NCBI GenBank assembly: GCA_037444625.1
Contig: JBBIMA010000017.1
Span: 1 to 64,000 of the forward strand
Direction: 5' to 3'
From: DTHT01 sp037444625
GTDB lineage: Bacteria > Acidobacteriota > Terriglobia > Bryobacterales > Bryobacteraceae
DNA length: 64,000 bases
Position 1 is the stretch's first letter. Each line of letters starts with the position of its first letter. Shown one piece after another: positions 39,170 through 46,982 of the stretch. The notes under the pieces are model-generated. The model saw only the letters and a list, made by a program, of their open reading frames with translations, made no database searches and was not told the DNA's origin. A program made the translations under genes and the position numbers.

Positions 39170-39372
39170 CACGATGCCTTGAACTGGAAGGCCGGCTCGA
39201 TCGCGCCGGGCAAGCGAATCTTGGCCAGCGTCTCCAGGTTGCGCCTCAGGCGGTTCCTGGCCGCCGCCAGCAATTGCTCGGGAGTCTCCGCCGAGGCAGG
39301 AGCGGCCTGCGGAGGGGCCGGCGCGGCCGGAGCGCTCAAGAGCGCCGCCGCCTCTCTGCGGGTGAGCTTCAT
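39169..39372 (-). CDS. Small hypothetical protein with Tat-like N-terminus
   Basis: The 67-residue protein starts MKLTRREAAALLSAP, similar to a short twin-arginine or processed leader. A helical segment (LLAAARNRLRRNLETLAKIRL) follows, ending AFQFKAS. The function is unknown. It is translationally coupled to the amidase (its TGA shares a base with the amidase ATG), so it may be an amidase partner. A TATAAT box lies 12 bases before its ATG, inside or just past the aroDE stop region, with no good RBS. Confidence 0.6.
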   Translation of the reverse strand: MKLTRREAAALLSAPAAPAPPQAAPASAETPEQLLAAARNRLRRNLETLAKIRLPGAIEPAFQFKAS

Positions 39373-39374
39373 GG

Positions 39375-40898
39375 TCACTTCGCCATTATATGCCGGGTGC
39401 TTTCCTGCAACGCCTCGTGCGCCGCGCGCTCCATGGCGGCGCGGGGGGCGCCCTGCCCGGTCCAGATCTCGAACTGCCGGGCGGCCTGCTCGTTGAACAT
39501 TTCCAGGCCGCAGATTACCTGCTTGCCCTGCTCGCGCGCGCGCCGGATCAGCAAGGTCTCGATCGGGTTGTACACCATGTCGAAGACGATCTCGGCCGGA
39601 ATGCGGTCCCGGAAAAAACACTCCTCCACCCGGGGGAACATGCCCAGCGGGGTGGCATGGATCAACACGTCGAACTGCCGGGATTCCGCCTGTTCCCGCA
39701 GCAAAGGCTCCGCTCCGCAGGCCTTGGCCAGCGCCCGGACGCGATCCGGATTCCGGCCCACGATGGCCAGCTTGGCGCCCGCGTCGGGGAGGGCGAAGGC
39801 CGCCCCGCGCGCCGCCCCGCCGTTGCCCACCAGCAGGACCGAGGCGCCCGCCAGCCGCAAGCGCCGCTCGAGCGGCGCGCGCACCCCCTCGACGTCGGTA
39901 TTGGTCCCGCGCCAGCGCGCCGCCCGCCGCCAGACCGTGTTCACCGCGCCGATCCGCCGCGCCAGGGGATCCACCACGTCCAGATAACGCAGGATCTTCT
40001 GCTTGTGCGGGATGGTGACGCTGAATCCCGCCAGCGGCAGTTCCCGCGCCATCGTCATGAAGTCCTTCAGTTGCCCGGCGGGCACATGGAAGGGCACATA
40101 GACGCCGTCCATCCGCCGCGCCTGGAACGCCCGGTTATGCACGGCCGGCGAAATCGAATGCCCGACCGGGTCCGCGATCACTCCGTAGATCTTCGTGCCG
40201 CGGGACAGCTTCTCGATCCGGTAAAGATGGCGCAACTGCCGGCCCGGAATCTGGCCCGGGGCCGTGCCCTCGGCCGCGCACGGCGCCCCGTAGCTGTAAC
40301 AGCTCCCGAACATCGGGCCCAAAATCCGCGAAGGCAATCCGGTTTCGCCCATCGCCAGCACGACCAGCGGCGTACGCCAGTGCTCCCGCGCCAGACGCAG
40401 CAGCCGGTAGTTGTCCGACGGCTTGCGCGCCATGGTCACCAGCTTGTACAGCTCCGCCGGGGCCCGCCTGAGCCGCCGCAAGATCGGCTCCAGGGCGGGC
40501 GTGCCTTCATAGTTGTGATAGGAGACGATCACCCGGGCGCGTCCCGCCAGCCTTTCCAGCGCCGCGGGCGCCGCTTCGGCCGACTCGATCTCGACGTCCG
40601 CCGCCCTCGCCCCCGCCTCCGCGGCCGCCTCCAGCAGGCGAAACTGCTCTTCCAGGCCGCCCCGGAAGCGCCCGTGATTTTGCCGCCGCCGGCAGGTGGC
40701 CAGCACCAGGCAATCGGGATTCTCCTTGGTGAACTCCCGCACAACCTCCAGTCCCTGCTCGGGATCCTCCAAGTAATCCAGGCGGAATTCCAGGAACCGT
40801 TCGCCTTCCTCCACTTCCCGGCGGGCGTGTTCCAGCAACTTTTCCGGAGTCGCGAAGCCCAGCGCCACGGCGACGCGCGGCAAGTTCAGGGACGGCAT
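39375..40898 (-). CDS. aroDE: Bifunctional 3-dehydroquinate dehydratase (type I) / shikimate dehydrogenase
   Basis: The 507-residue fusion covers two consecutive chorismate-pathway steps. Residues 1-225 are type I DHQ dehydratase: EFRLDYLE near 37-44, H128 in SYHNYEGTP and the Schiff-base K152 in YKLVTMA. Residues 235-507 are shikimate dehydrogenase: GVIADPVGHSISPAVHN, catalytic K299 in SVTIPHKQ, D335 in GTNTD and NADP motif VGNGGAARGAAF. This AroD-AroE order is the one used by plant DHD/SHD enzymes and is known in some bacteria. An extended -10 box (TGCTATGGT) lies 16 bases upstream; there is no RBS. Confidence 0.93.
   Translation of the reverse strand: MPSLNLPRVAVALGFATPEKLLEHARREVEEGERFLEFRLDYLEDPEQGLEVVREFTKENPDCLVLATCRRRQNHGRFRGGLEEQFRLLEAAAEAGARAADVEIESAEAAPAALERLAGRARVIVSYHNYEGTPALEPILRRLRRAPAELYKLVTMARKPSDNYRLLRLAREHWRTPLVVLAMGETGLPSRILGPMFGSCYSYGAPCAAEGTAPGQIPGRQLRHLYRIEKLSRGTKIYGVIADPVGHSISPAVHNRAFQARRMDGVYVPFHVPAGQLKDFMTMARELPLAGFSVTIPHKQKILRYLDVVDPLARRIGAVNTVWRRAARWRGTNTDVEGVRAPLERRLRLAGASVLLVGNGGAARGAAFALPDAGAKLAIVGRNPDRVRALAKACGAEPLLREQAESRQFDVLIHATPLGMFPRVEECFFRDRIPAEIVFDMVYNPIETLLIRRAREQGKQVICGLEMFNEQAARQFEIWTGQGAPRAAMERAAHEALQESTRHIMAK
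39385..39390 (-). promoter_or_regulatory. -10 box (TATAAT) of the small gene/amidase
   Basis: A perfect TATAAT on the minus strand, 12 bases before ATG 39372 and overlapping the end of the aroDE coding sequence. Confidence 0.4.
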
Positions 40899-40913
40899 GT
40901 CGAAGCGTGTCTT

Positions 40914-40922
40914 ACCATAGCA
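40914..40922 (-). promoter_or_regulatory. Extended -10 (TGCTATGGT) for aroDE
   Basis: The TGn element directly precedes TATGGT on the minus strand. The predicted start is near 40907, giving an ~8-base leader for aroDE. Confidence 0.4.
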
Positions 40923-40959
40923 CGAGAACGCCCGCCCGGGGGAAGCGGCCGGCACCGGA

Positions 40960-41688
40960 TCAAGCGGGCGCGGTGTGCCCGGCCGCCAGGCGCGCCTTCC
41001 AGGCTTCCAGGATCTCCGCCGTGGCGGTGGCGCCGAAGCGGTCGGCGCCCGCCTGGTAGACCTCCAGGGCACGCTCCAGCGTGCGCACTCCGCCCGCCGC
41101 CTTCACACGCACGTTCGGCCCGGCGTGCTGCCGCATCAGGCGCAGATCCTCCAGCGTGCAACCGCTGGGAGCAAAGCCGGTCGAGGTCTTTACGAAGTCG
41201 GCTTGCGCCTCGGTGGCGATGCGGCAGGCGGCGATCTTCAACTCGTCGGTCAAGTAGGCGTTTTCCAAAATGACCTTCAGCAGGGCTCCGGCCTCGTGGC
41301 AGGCCTCGGCCAGTTGCTTCAATTCCGCCCGGACGTAGTCGAACTGCCGGGAGATCAGCTTGCCGATGTTCAGCACCGCGTCAATCTCGCGGGCGCCCCG
41401 CTCGAGCAGCTCGCGCACTTCGTAGAGCTTGGCGGCCGTGGTCGAGGAGCCGTGGGGAAAGCCGGCCACGCTGGCCACCGGCACCCCGCTGGACTCCATC
41501 CAGCCCACCGCCCGCTCGACGTCCGACGGGCGCACGGTCACCGTGGCCACCCGGTAGCGGGCGGCCAGCAGGCAACCCTGGCGCACCTGCTCCTCGCTGA
41601 GCTCGGGACGGAGCAACGAGTGGTCAATCATCCGGGCAAGCTGTTGGTAAGCGGTGAAGGGAGGTCGCGGCCGGCCTTCGATCTGCAT
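40960..41688 (-). CDS. deoC: Deoxyribose-phosphate aldolase
   Basis: The 242-residue protein has the DeoC TIM-barrel: IDHSLLRPELSEE at the start, D104 in EIDAVLNIG, Schiff-base K167 in FVKTSTGF and proton-relay K196 in VRVKAAGG. It splits 2-deoxyribose-5-phosphate into acetaldehyde and GAP in the cytoplasm. It lies 33 bases after cpoB on the same strand and before aroDE, and may be transcribed from the tol-pal operon. Confidence 0.95.
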   Translation of the reverse strand: MQIEGRPRPPFTAYQQLARMIDHSLLRPELSEEQVRQGCLLAARYRVATVTVRPSDVERAVGWMESSGVPVASVAGFPHGSSTTAAKLYEVRELLERGAREIDAVLNIGKLISRQFDYVRAELKQLAEACHEAGALLKVILENAYLTDELKIAACRIATEAQADFVKTSTGFAPSGCTLEDLRLMRQHAGPNVRVKAAGGVRTLERALEVYQAGADRFGATATAEILEAWKARLAAGHTAPA

Positions 41689-41721
41689 GGTTTGGCTGGC
41701 GGGAAACGCCTCCGCCCTCTG

Positions 41722-42609
41722 CTAGCCGCTCTTCCTGCGCTTGGCGGGAGAGGTGGCCGGCAAGCCCAGCTCGCGCAGCCGCGCCCGCGCCTTGGCCGCC
41801 AGCTCCGAGCTCGGCCAGCGGGAGATGATGGCGCGAAACTCCTCGGCCGCCTTCATGCGCTCGCCCATCTTGAGCAGGGTCTGGCCCTTCATGTACATGG
41901 CGTCCCGCGTCTTGATGTTTTCCGGGTACTTCTCCAGGACCAGATCGAAAGCGCGCAGGGCCGAGTCCAGCTCCCCGCGGTTGTAATAGATCTCGCCGAT
42001 GTGATACTGGGCGTTGGGCGCCGTATCGGTGGTGCCGAAATATTTCAGGTAGTCGGTGAACTCCTGGAGAGCGAGGTCGTAATTGCCGCTGTCCTTGTCG
42101 CGCATGGCGCTGGCGTACAGACCCTCGGCGCTCACCCCGGGCGGAGGACCGGCGGTTGCGGCCGCCGGCTGCGAGGGGGGCGCGGGCGGCGACTGGATGA
42201 CCTTGATGGTGTTGCTCAGATCCAGGAGGCGCTGCTCGAGCTTGCCCATGCGGGCGTTCAGATCCGCCATGCCCTCCCGCACCGCCTGAAACTCGGCCGA
42301 CATCTGATCCACCTTGCTGGAGGTGGCGGCCAGCGGCTGAACCAGAGTCTTCTCCTGCTCGCGCATGCGCTCGCGCATGTTGTTTTCCAACACCGCCATC
42401 GTGGTGTTGACCTTGTTGACGCCGTCAATGGCCTGCTGCACCAGCACCTTCAGCGCGGCCATGTTCTCGTCCACCGAGCGCTGCATCTGGCGCACCTGAT
42501 CGCCCAGCAAGGCCATGTCCCGCTGCAACTCGCGGATTTCCCGGCTCTGCGCCGGAAGGGCCGGCGTCCAGGCGCAGCAGAATATGCTCAGCCATACGGC
42601 CCGTCTCAT
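41722..42609 (-). CDS. cpoB: CpoB/YbgF-like periplasmic TPR protein of the Tol-Pal system
   Basis: The 295-residue protein has a signal peptide (AVWLSIFCCAWTPALPAQ), a long N-terminal coiled coil (REIRELQRDMALLGDQVRQM and on, to about residue 115), a proline-rich linker, and three C-terminal TPR repeats (ALQEFTDYLKYFGTTDTAPN, ALRAFDLVLEKYP, AAEEFRAIISRWP). CpoB links Tol-Pal to peptidoglycan synthesis. Its place directly after pal supports the call. ATG 42609 has a purine-rich GGGGAG upstream. Confidence 0.9.
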   Translation of the reverse strand: MRRAVWLSIFCCAWTPALPAQSREIRELQRDMALLGDQVRQMQRSVDENMAALKVLVQQAIDGVNKVNTTMAVLENNMRERMREQEKTLVQPLAATSSKVDQMSAEFQAVREGMADLNARMGKLEQRLLDLSNTIKVIQSPPAPPSQPAAATAGPPPGVSAEGLYASAMRDKDSGNYDLALQEFTDYLKYFGTTDTAPNAQYHIGEIYYNRGELDSALRAFDLVLEKYPENIKTRDAMYMKGQTLLKMGERMKAAEEFRAIISRWPSSELAAKARARLRELGLPATSPAKRRKSG

Positions 42610-42726
42610 AAGGCGCTCCCCCTTTCGCACAAGCAATCCGGCCGACTTGCCGCCGGCTGCCCGCTCTCGATCTTCATCCGCCCGGGGCGGGAACCGGCGC
42701 CGGCGCCGGTTCCCACCCCGCAAGCT

Positions 42727-43509
42727 CTACGTGCCCGGAACGAAGTGCACCCGCCGATTCTTCTGCCAGCACTCCTCGTTGGACTCGGTGCACTGCGGGC
42801 GTTCCTTGCCGTAGCTGACCGTCTTCAGCTTGTCTGCCGAGACGCCCAACTGGACCAGGAAGTCCTTGGCCGAGGTCGCCCGGCGGTCGCCCAGGCCCAT
42901 GTTGTACTCGGCCGAGCCCCGCTCGTCGCAGTGACCCTCGATGACGATCGCGGCCTCGGGGAATTCCTGGAAGATCCGCTTGAGCGCGTCGGCGTTGCGC
43001 GTCAGCGTGGCGCGCGCATCCTCGCGGATGTCGCTCTTGTCAAAGTCGAAATAGGCGTCCTGGACCTCGCTGGCCAGCACCTCGCCCAGAGATTTCTTGG
43101 GCGGCGGGGGCGGCGGGGGCGGCGGCGGCGGGGGAACCGTCACCGTGACCGTGGCCCGGGAGGAGACCGTTCCGCCCGGCCCCTTGGCGGTCAGCGTGTA
43201 GATGGTGGTGTTGCTCGGGAACACCTGACGGGTGCCCGAGGCGGCCACCGGCCCGATGCCCGGATCAATCGAGACATCGGTGGCGTCGCTCACCGACCAG
43301 CGCAAGGTGGAGGACTGGCCGCGCTCGATCGTGCTGGGCTCGGCCACAAACTGGGAAACCGTCGGCGCTTTGGGCGGCGGCGGGGCCGGCTTTTCCGGCG
43401 GCGGTGGCGGCGGTGGCGGCGGTGGCGGCGGCGCTTTCTTCTTGCAGCCGGCCACGAACAGCGACAGGGACAGACTCAACAATACCGTCGAGATGCTTCG
43501 CGTGTTCAT
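42727..43509 (-). CDS. pal: Peptidoglycan-associated lipoprotein with Ig-like insert
   Basis: The 260-residue lipoprotein has a lipobox FVAGC (C22), a proline run, an Ig-like domain (around 45-125: RGQSSTLRWSVSDATDVSI, TLTAKGPGGTVSS), a second proline run, and the OmpA-C domain (around 150-260: YFDFDKSDIREDARATL, IEGHCDERGSAEYNMGLGDRRA). The OmpA-C part has the TDxxG-type peptidoglycan site as EGHCDERG. The Ig-like insert is unusual for Pal. A GTG at 43545 would add 12 residues; ATG 43509 leaves a normal signal peptide. Confidence 0.92.
   Translation of the reverse strand: MNTRSISTVLLSLSLSLFVAGCKKKAPPPPPPPPPPPPEKPAPPPPKAPTVSQFVAEPSTIERGQSSTLRWSVSDATDVSIDPGIGPVAASGTRQVFPSNTTIYTLTAKGPGGTVSSRATVTVTVPPPPPPPPPPPPKKSLGEVLASEVQDAYFDFDKSDIREDARATLTRNADALKRIFQEFPEAAIVIEGHCDERGSAEYNMGLGDRRATSAKDFLVQLGVSADKLKTVSYGKERPQCTESNEECWQKNRRVHFVPGT
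43100..43134 (-). repeat. G/C simple repeat encoding the second proline run of Pal
   Basis: GGC/GGG repeats on the plus strand read as CCG/CCC proline codons on the coding strand. The tract encodes about 12 prolines between the Ig-like and OmpA-C domains and could vary in length by slippage. Confidence 0.75.
43396..43433 (-). repeat. GGCGGT-type repeat encoding the first proline run of Pal
   Basis: The tract encodes about 12 prolines just after the lipidated cysteine and may act as a flexible spacer from the outer membrane. It has repeated 6-9-base units. Confidence 0.75.
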
Positions 43510-43552
43510 CCTGAACTTTGCCTCCAAGAAACCGATTGGCTTCACTCCCTAA

Positions 43553-43558
43553 ATTCTA
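43553..43558 (-). promoter_or_regulatory. Possible internal -10 (TAGAAT) upstream of pal
   Basis: TAGAAT on the minus strand overlaps the tolB stop region, seven bases before a GTG in the pal frame and 43 bases before ATG 43509. It could give a separate pal transcript. Confidence 0.35.
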
Positions 43559-44917
43559 GTTTAACCCCCGGGCCCAAACCGGCATCGTGTTGCGGCCCTC
43601 GGTGGTTAGCTGCCGAACCTGCGTCCCGTCGGCCAGCATGGTGTAAATCTGCGGCGCGCCGCTGCGCGTCGAGCAGAAGGCGATGTGCCGGCCGTCCGGG
43701 GCCCAGCTCGGATTCTCATTGCGACCGGCGCCGTGCGTCAACTGGTCGAAGCGCCCGGTCGCCACGTCCATGACGAAGAGATTGAAATTGCCCGGCGCGT
43801 AGCCCCGCGTCCAGGCGAAGGCGATGTGCTGGCCGTCGGGATGCCAGCTCGGATTGGATGCGTAGCCCTCTCCGTCGGTCAGGCGGCGCACGTCGCCGCC
43901 CTCCAGGTTCATCCGGTAGATCTGCTGCGGCCCGCCCCGCCCGGAGACGAACACGATCTCCGCGCCGGTCTTCGGATTGACCTTGGGCTCGACCTCGATG
44001 GCCCGCACGAAGGACAGGCGCCGCAGCCCGCCGCCGTCCAGGTTGGCCACGTGAATCTGCGGCCAGCCGTCCACCGACGCCGAAAAGACGATGCGCTGTC
44101 CGTCGGGAGTGAACGACGGCGTGCCCACCATCGAGGACACCGGATTGTAAAAGGGCAATTGCCGGCCTGTCTCCAACGAATGCAACAATATCACAGGATT
44201 GCCCCGCGCGTACGTGGTGAAGGCCAGCCGGGTCCCGTCCGGGGAAACCGCCGGCATGGTCGAGATCGAGTTGTAATGCGTCACCTGCTTCTGGTTGGAG
44301 CCGTCCGGGTCCATCACCCAGATCTCTTTGACGCCCCGCCGGCGCTCGGACACGAAGTAAATCTTGCTGCCCGCCAGGCTCACGCCCCCGAACTGCTTCA
44401 GGATGTCGGCCGCGAACTCGTGCGCCACCCGCCGGGCGCCCGCCTCGTCCAGCGATCCCAGATAGGTCTTGCCGAAGAGCTGCGCCGCGGACGGCTCGCT
44501 CAAGCCGGCGTTGTACAGCCAGCCGAACAGTACGAACTGGCCGGCCTGCGCGCCGCCGTAGCCGAATGCCAGGTAGTTGGCGTTGACGGGGGGATCGGCC
44601 CAGTCCCGCAACCACAGCCCGCGCGTAGCGGGGTCCGGCTTGCCGGCGGCGGGACGGCGGAAATCCTCCGGACGCTGCGGATTCAGCAGCGGGTAGAGGC
44701 TCTTGGGAGCCATGTCGAACAGCCCCGAGCCTTCCAAATCCGCCCACAGGGTCTGGTTGAAGACCCCCATCAAGGGCTGAGCCTCCCCGGAGGCGCGCAG
44801 ATCGGGCACCGCGATGCGCGTGCGGTCCCCCTTGGTGATCTTGATGATGACGTCCTGGGCCCCCGCCAGCAGCCAGAGCCCCAGACAGGCCACCGAGGCC
44901 GAAATGACTTTCTTCAT
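43556..44917 (-). CDS. tolB: Tol-Pal system protein TolB
   Basis: The 453-residue periplasmic protein has a signal peptide (ISASVACLGLWLLAGAQ), the TolB N-terminal alpha/beta domain (to about residue 180) and a six-bladed propeller with repeated SPDGxxIxF-type blades (AVSPDGTRLAFTTYARGNP, FTPDGQRIVFSASVDG, WHPDGQHIAFAWTRG, WAPDGRHIAFCSTRSG). It binds Pal and helps keep the outer membrane tethered. It overlaps tolA by four bases (ATGA). Confidence 0.95.
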   Translation of the reverse strand: MKKVISASVACLGLWLLAGAQDVIIKITKGDRTRIAVPDLRASGEAQPLMGVFNQTLWADLEGSGLFDMAPKSLYPLLNPQRPEDFRRPAAGKPDPATRGLWLRDWADPPVNANYLAFGYGGAQAGQFVLFGWLYNAGLSEPSAAQLFGKTYLGSLDEAGARRVAHEFAADILKQFGGVSLAGSKIYFVSERRRGVKEIWVMDPDGSNQKQVTHYNSISTMPAVSPDGTRLAFTTYARGNPVILLHSLETGRQLPFYNPVSSMVGTPSFTPDGQRIVFSASVDGWPQIHVANLDGGGLRRLSFVRAIEVEPKVNPKTGAEIVFVSGRGGPQQIYRMNLEGGDVRRLTDGEGYASNPSWHPDGQHIAFAWTRGYAPGNFNLFVMDVATGRFDQLTHGAGRNENPSWAPDGRHIAFCSTRSGAPQIYTMLADGTQVRQLTTEGRNTMPVWARGLN

Positions 44918-45705
44918 CGCTTGAATTGGAACCAGATCTCGATGCGCGCTTCCTCGCGCTCGAAGCCCGCCGGCAGGGGCGGGAACGGAGCGGCCAGAAA
45001 GATCGCCCGCTGGGCCGAATAATCCAGCGTGCGGTTGCCGCTGCTTTGCAAAACGGCCACGTTGCGCACTTGCCCATTGCGCAGGATATCAAAGGTCACG
45101 ATCACCGGGGGAGCGGCGCTCAGGCGGGGATCCACTTCCGAGGTGTTCCACCTCTGCGCCACCCGGGTCTCGATCAGGTCCCGGTACCAGCCGTAGCGCT
45201 GGCCGAACGCGCTGCCCGGCCCCATCCCGACCCCTCCCGCTCCGGTCTGCGCTCCGAACATGGGCGAGCTCAGCGCCTGCCCCGCCTGGCTGTAAAGCTG
45301 GTGCGGCCGGTCCTCCACCCAGGGCCGCTCGATCGGCCGCCGCCGCGCCGTCTGCGCCGGAGCCTTCTGCCCCTTGCGCGCCGGAATCTCGATCGCCTCC
45401 TTAGGCTCGGCCGCGGCCTTCTTAGCCTGCGGCTTGGGCGCCGCCGGCACCCTGGACTGCGTATCCTCGGCCACCGGATTCACCCGACCGGAGCGGGCCG
45501 GCAGCGGAATTTGCCGGATGGGCGTCACGGCCACCGAACCGCCTCCGCCCAGCGCGTGCGGCGTGCCCCAAAGGATCCTGCCGCGCTGCCCCAAGGAGTG
45601 GTACAGCGCCAGCGAGCCGAACAGCGCCGCGTGCAGCGCCAGCGACGCCGCCAGCCAGCCGCGCAGCGGCTCGCTCCCCTCCAGGATGTCCAACCGCGCC
45701 GCCAT
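44914..45705 (-). CDS. tolA: TolA/TonB-type energy transducer
   Basis: The 263-residue protein has one N-terminal transmembrane helix (WLAASLALHAALFGSLAL, including the conserved His). A basic/proline-rich linker spans the periplasm, and a TonB/TolA C-terminal domain follows (RVAQRWNTSEVD, VIVTFDILRNGQVRNVAVLQSSG, LDYSAQRAIFLAAPFPPLP). It couples the proton-motive force sensed by TolQ-TolR to TolB-Pal. Its position in the tolQ-R-A-B-pal-cpoB order makes the assignment firm. Confidence 0.93.
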   Translation of the reverse strand: MAARLDILEGSEPLRGWLAASLALHAALFGSLALYHSLGQRGRILWGTPHALGGGGSVAVTPIRQIPLPARSGRVNPVAEDTQSRVPAAPKPQAKKAAAEPKEAIEIPARKGQKAPAQTARRRPIERPWVEDRPHQLYSQAGQALSSPMFGAQTGAGGVGMGPGSAFGQRYGWYRDLIETRVAQRWNTSEVDPRLSAAPPVIVTFDILRNGQVRNVAVLQSSGNRTLDYSAQRAIFLAAPFPPLPAGFEREEARIEIWFQFKR

Positions 45706-45734
45706 GGCTCACGCCGCTCCGCCACCGGCCGGAT

Positions 45735-46178
45735 TCATCGCCCCTTCGGCCGGTCCGCTTCGTCCACCGGCTGGGTCACCATGTTCACCGCCAGCTTCGC
45801 TTCGCCCAGCTCGCTGACCACCTGCGCGATGACGTCCCAGATGGTGTCCTTGTCGGCCCGCACGTAGACCTCCTGCGCCCCGGCGAAGCGTTGGCGCACC
45901 TGCTGGGGCAGAGCGTTGATGTTCACCGGCGTCTCGTTCAGGTACAACTCGCCGTTCTTGGTGATGGTCACCACGGGCAGCTCCTTGGCGCTGTCCTTGG
46001 TTTGCCGCACCCGCGGCACGTCCACTTCCAGGCCGAACTCCATCACGTGGGCGGTGAGCATGAAGATCACCAGCAGCACCATCACCACGTCCACCAGCGG
46101 CACCACGTTGATCTCCGACAGCGAGCCCATGCGCCGCGTCCGCCCGCGCCCGCCCAAACTCTCGCCGCCGAATGCCAT
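45735..46178 (-). CDS. tolR: TolR/ExbD-family protein
   Basis: The 147-residue protein has the single TM helix with the conserved Asp of the proton path (LVDVVMVLLVIFMLTAHVM) and a periplasmic domain (VTITKNGELYLNETPVNI, VYVRADKDTIWDVIAQVVSE). It is four bases from tolQ. Confidence 0.93.
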   Translation of the reverse strand: MAFGGESLGGRGRTRRMGSLSEINVVPLVDVVMVLLVIFMLTAHVMEFGLEVDVPRVRQTKDSAKELPVVTITKNGELYLNETPVNINALPQQVRQRFAGAQEVYVRADKDTIWDVIAQVVSELGEAKLAVNMVTQPVDEADRPKGR

Positions 46179-46182
46179 CCGC

Positions 46183-46869
46183 TCAGCCCTCGAAACTCCG
46201 GTCCGAGACGTTCATGAACTCCAGCGCGAAGTCCTCCATCCGCGCCCCCAGCTCCCGAATCACGTGGCCGAAGTAGTTGTAGAAAATCGCCGCCGGGATG
46301 GCGGCCGCCAGCCCCATGGCGGTCGCCACCAGCGCTTCGGAAATGCCCGGCGCCACCGCGCGCAGGCTGGCGCTGCCCGCCATGGCCAGGCCCTGGAAGG
46401 CGTCAATGATGCCCCACACCGTGCCGAACAGGCCGATGAACGGCGTCACCGAGGCGGTCGTCGCCAGCCAGTTCATGTTCCGCTCCAGCCGGGTGATCTC
46501 TTCGGAGATGCCGAGCTGAAGCGCCCGCTCGAGCGCCACCTTGTTGGCGATGGTGCCCCGCGCCTTCACCTGCCGCGCCACCTCCTCATAGCCGAAATCG
46601 AAGACCGCCGCCAGCGGGCAGGGCCGGAACTGCTCGCTGGCCACCGCCACCTGCTCCAGGCCGTTGGCCTTGCGAAAGGCGCGCAGGAAACGCGCGTTCG
46701 CCATGCGCACCCTGCGAAAGACCGCCCACTTCTGAAAGATGATGGCCCAACTGAAAGTCGAGAAGATCAACAGAACCGCCAGCACCGCCAGCGGCAGCGG
46801 CTGAGCGTGCTGGACCAGTCTCCAGATGCTGACCTGCAACCACAAGCCCAAGGCCGGCGCCGGGTTCAA
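46183..46869 (-). CDS. tolQ: TolQ/ExbB-family proton channel protein
   Basis: The 228-residue protein has three TM helices. The late pair is ERNMNWLATTASVTPFIGLFGTVWGIIDAF and LVATAMGLAAAIPAAIFYN, the conserved MotA/TolQ/ExbB core. With TolR it energises TolA. The start codon is TTG 46869, preceded by AAAGGAG at about six bases; a usable ATG is absent. TATCAT upstream (46901-46896) is the likely -10 box of the whole tol-pal operon. Confidence 0.93.
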   Translation of the reverse strand: MNPAPALGLWLQVSIWRLVQHAQPLPLAVLAVLLIFSTFSWAIIFQKWAVFRRVRMANARFLRAFRKANGLEQVAVASEQFRPCPLAAVFDFGYEEVARQVKARGTIANKVALERALQLGISEEITRLERNMNWLATTASVTPFIGLFGTVWGIIDAFQGLAMAGSASLRAVAPGISEALVATAMGLAAAIPAAIFYNYFGHVIRELGARMEDFALEFMNVSDRSFEG

Positions 46870-46895
46870 ACCATCTCCTTTCGCCCTACGCTCCT

Positions 46896-46901
46896 ATGAT
46901 A
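46896..46901 (-). promoter_or_regulatory. -10 box (TATCAT) of the tol-pal operon
   Basis: TATCAT on the minus strand lies 26 bases before the tolQ TTG. It is divergent from the recN promoter. Confidence 0.4.
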
Positions 46902-46968
46902 AACAACCCTCCCTGCCCCGGGCCAGCAATCCGGCCGGAGATTTCCCGCCGCCCTGCGGCCGCTCGCG

Positions 46969-46974
46969 TATAAT
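46969..46974 (+). promoter_or_regulatory. -10 box (TATAAT) of recN, leaderless spacing
   Basis: A perfect TATAAT is followed by eight bases and then ATG 46983. There is no RBS and no -35 match, so transcription probably starts within two bases of the ATG. Confidence 0.55.
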
Positions 46975-46982
46975 CGGCTCGG

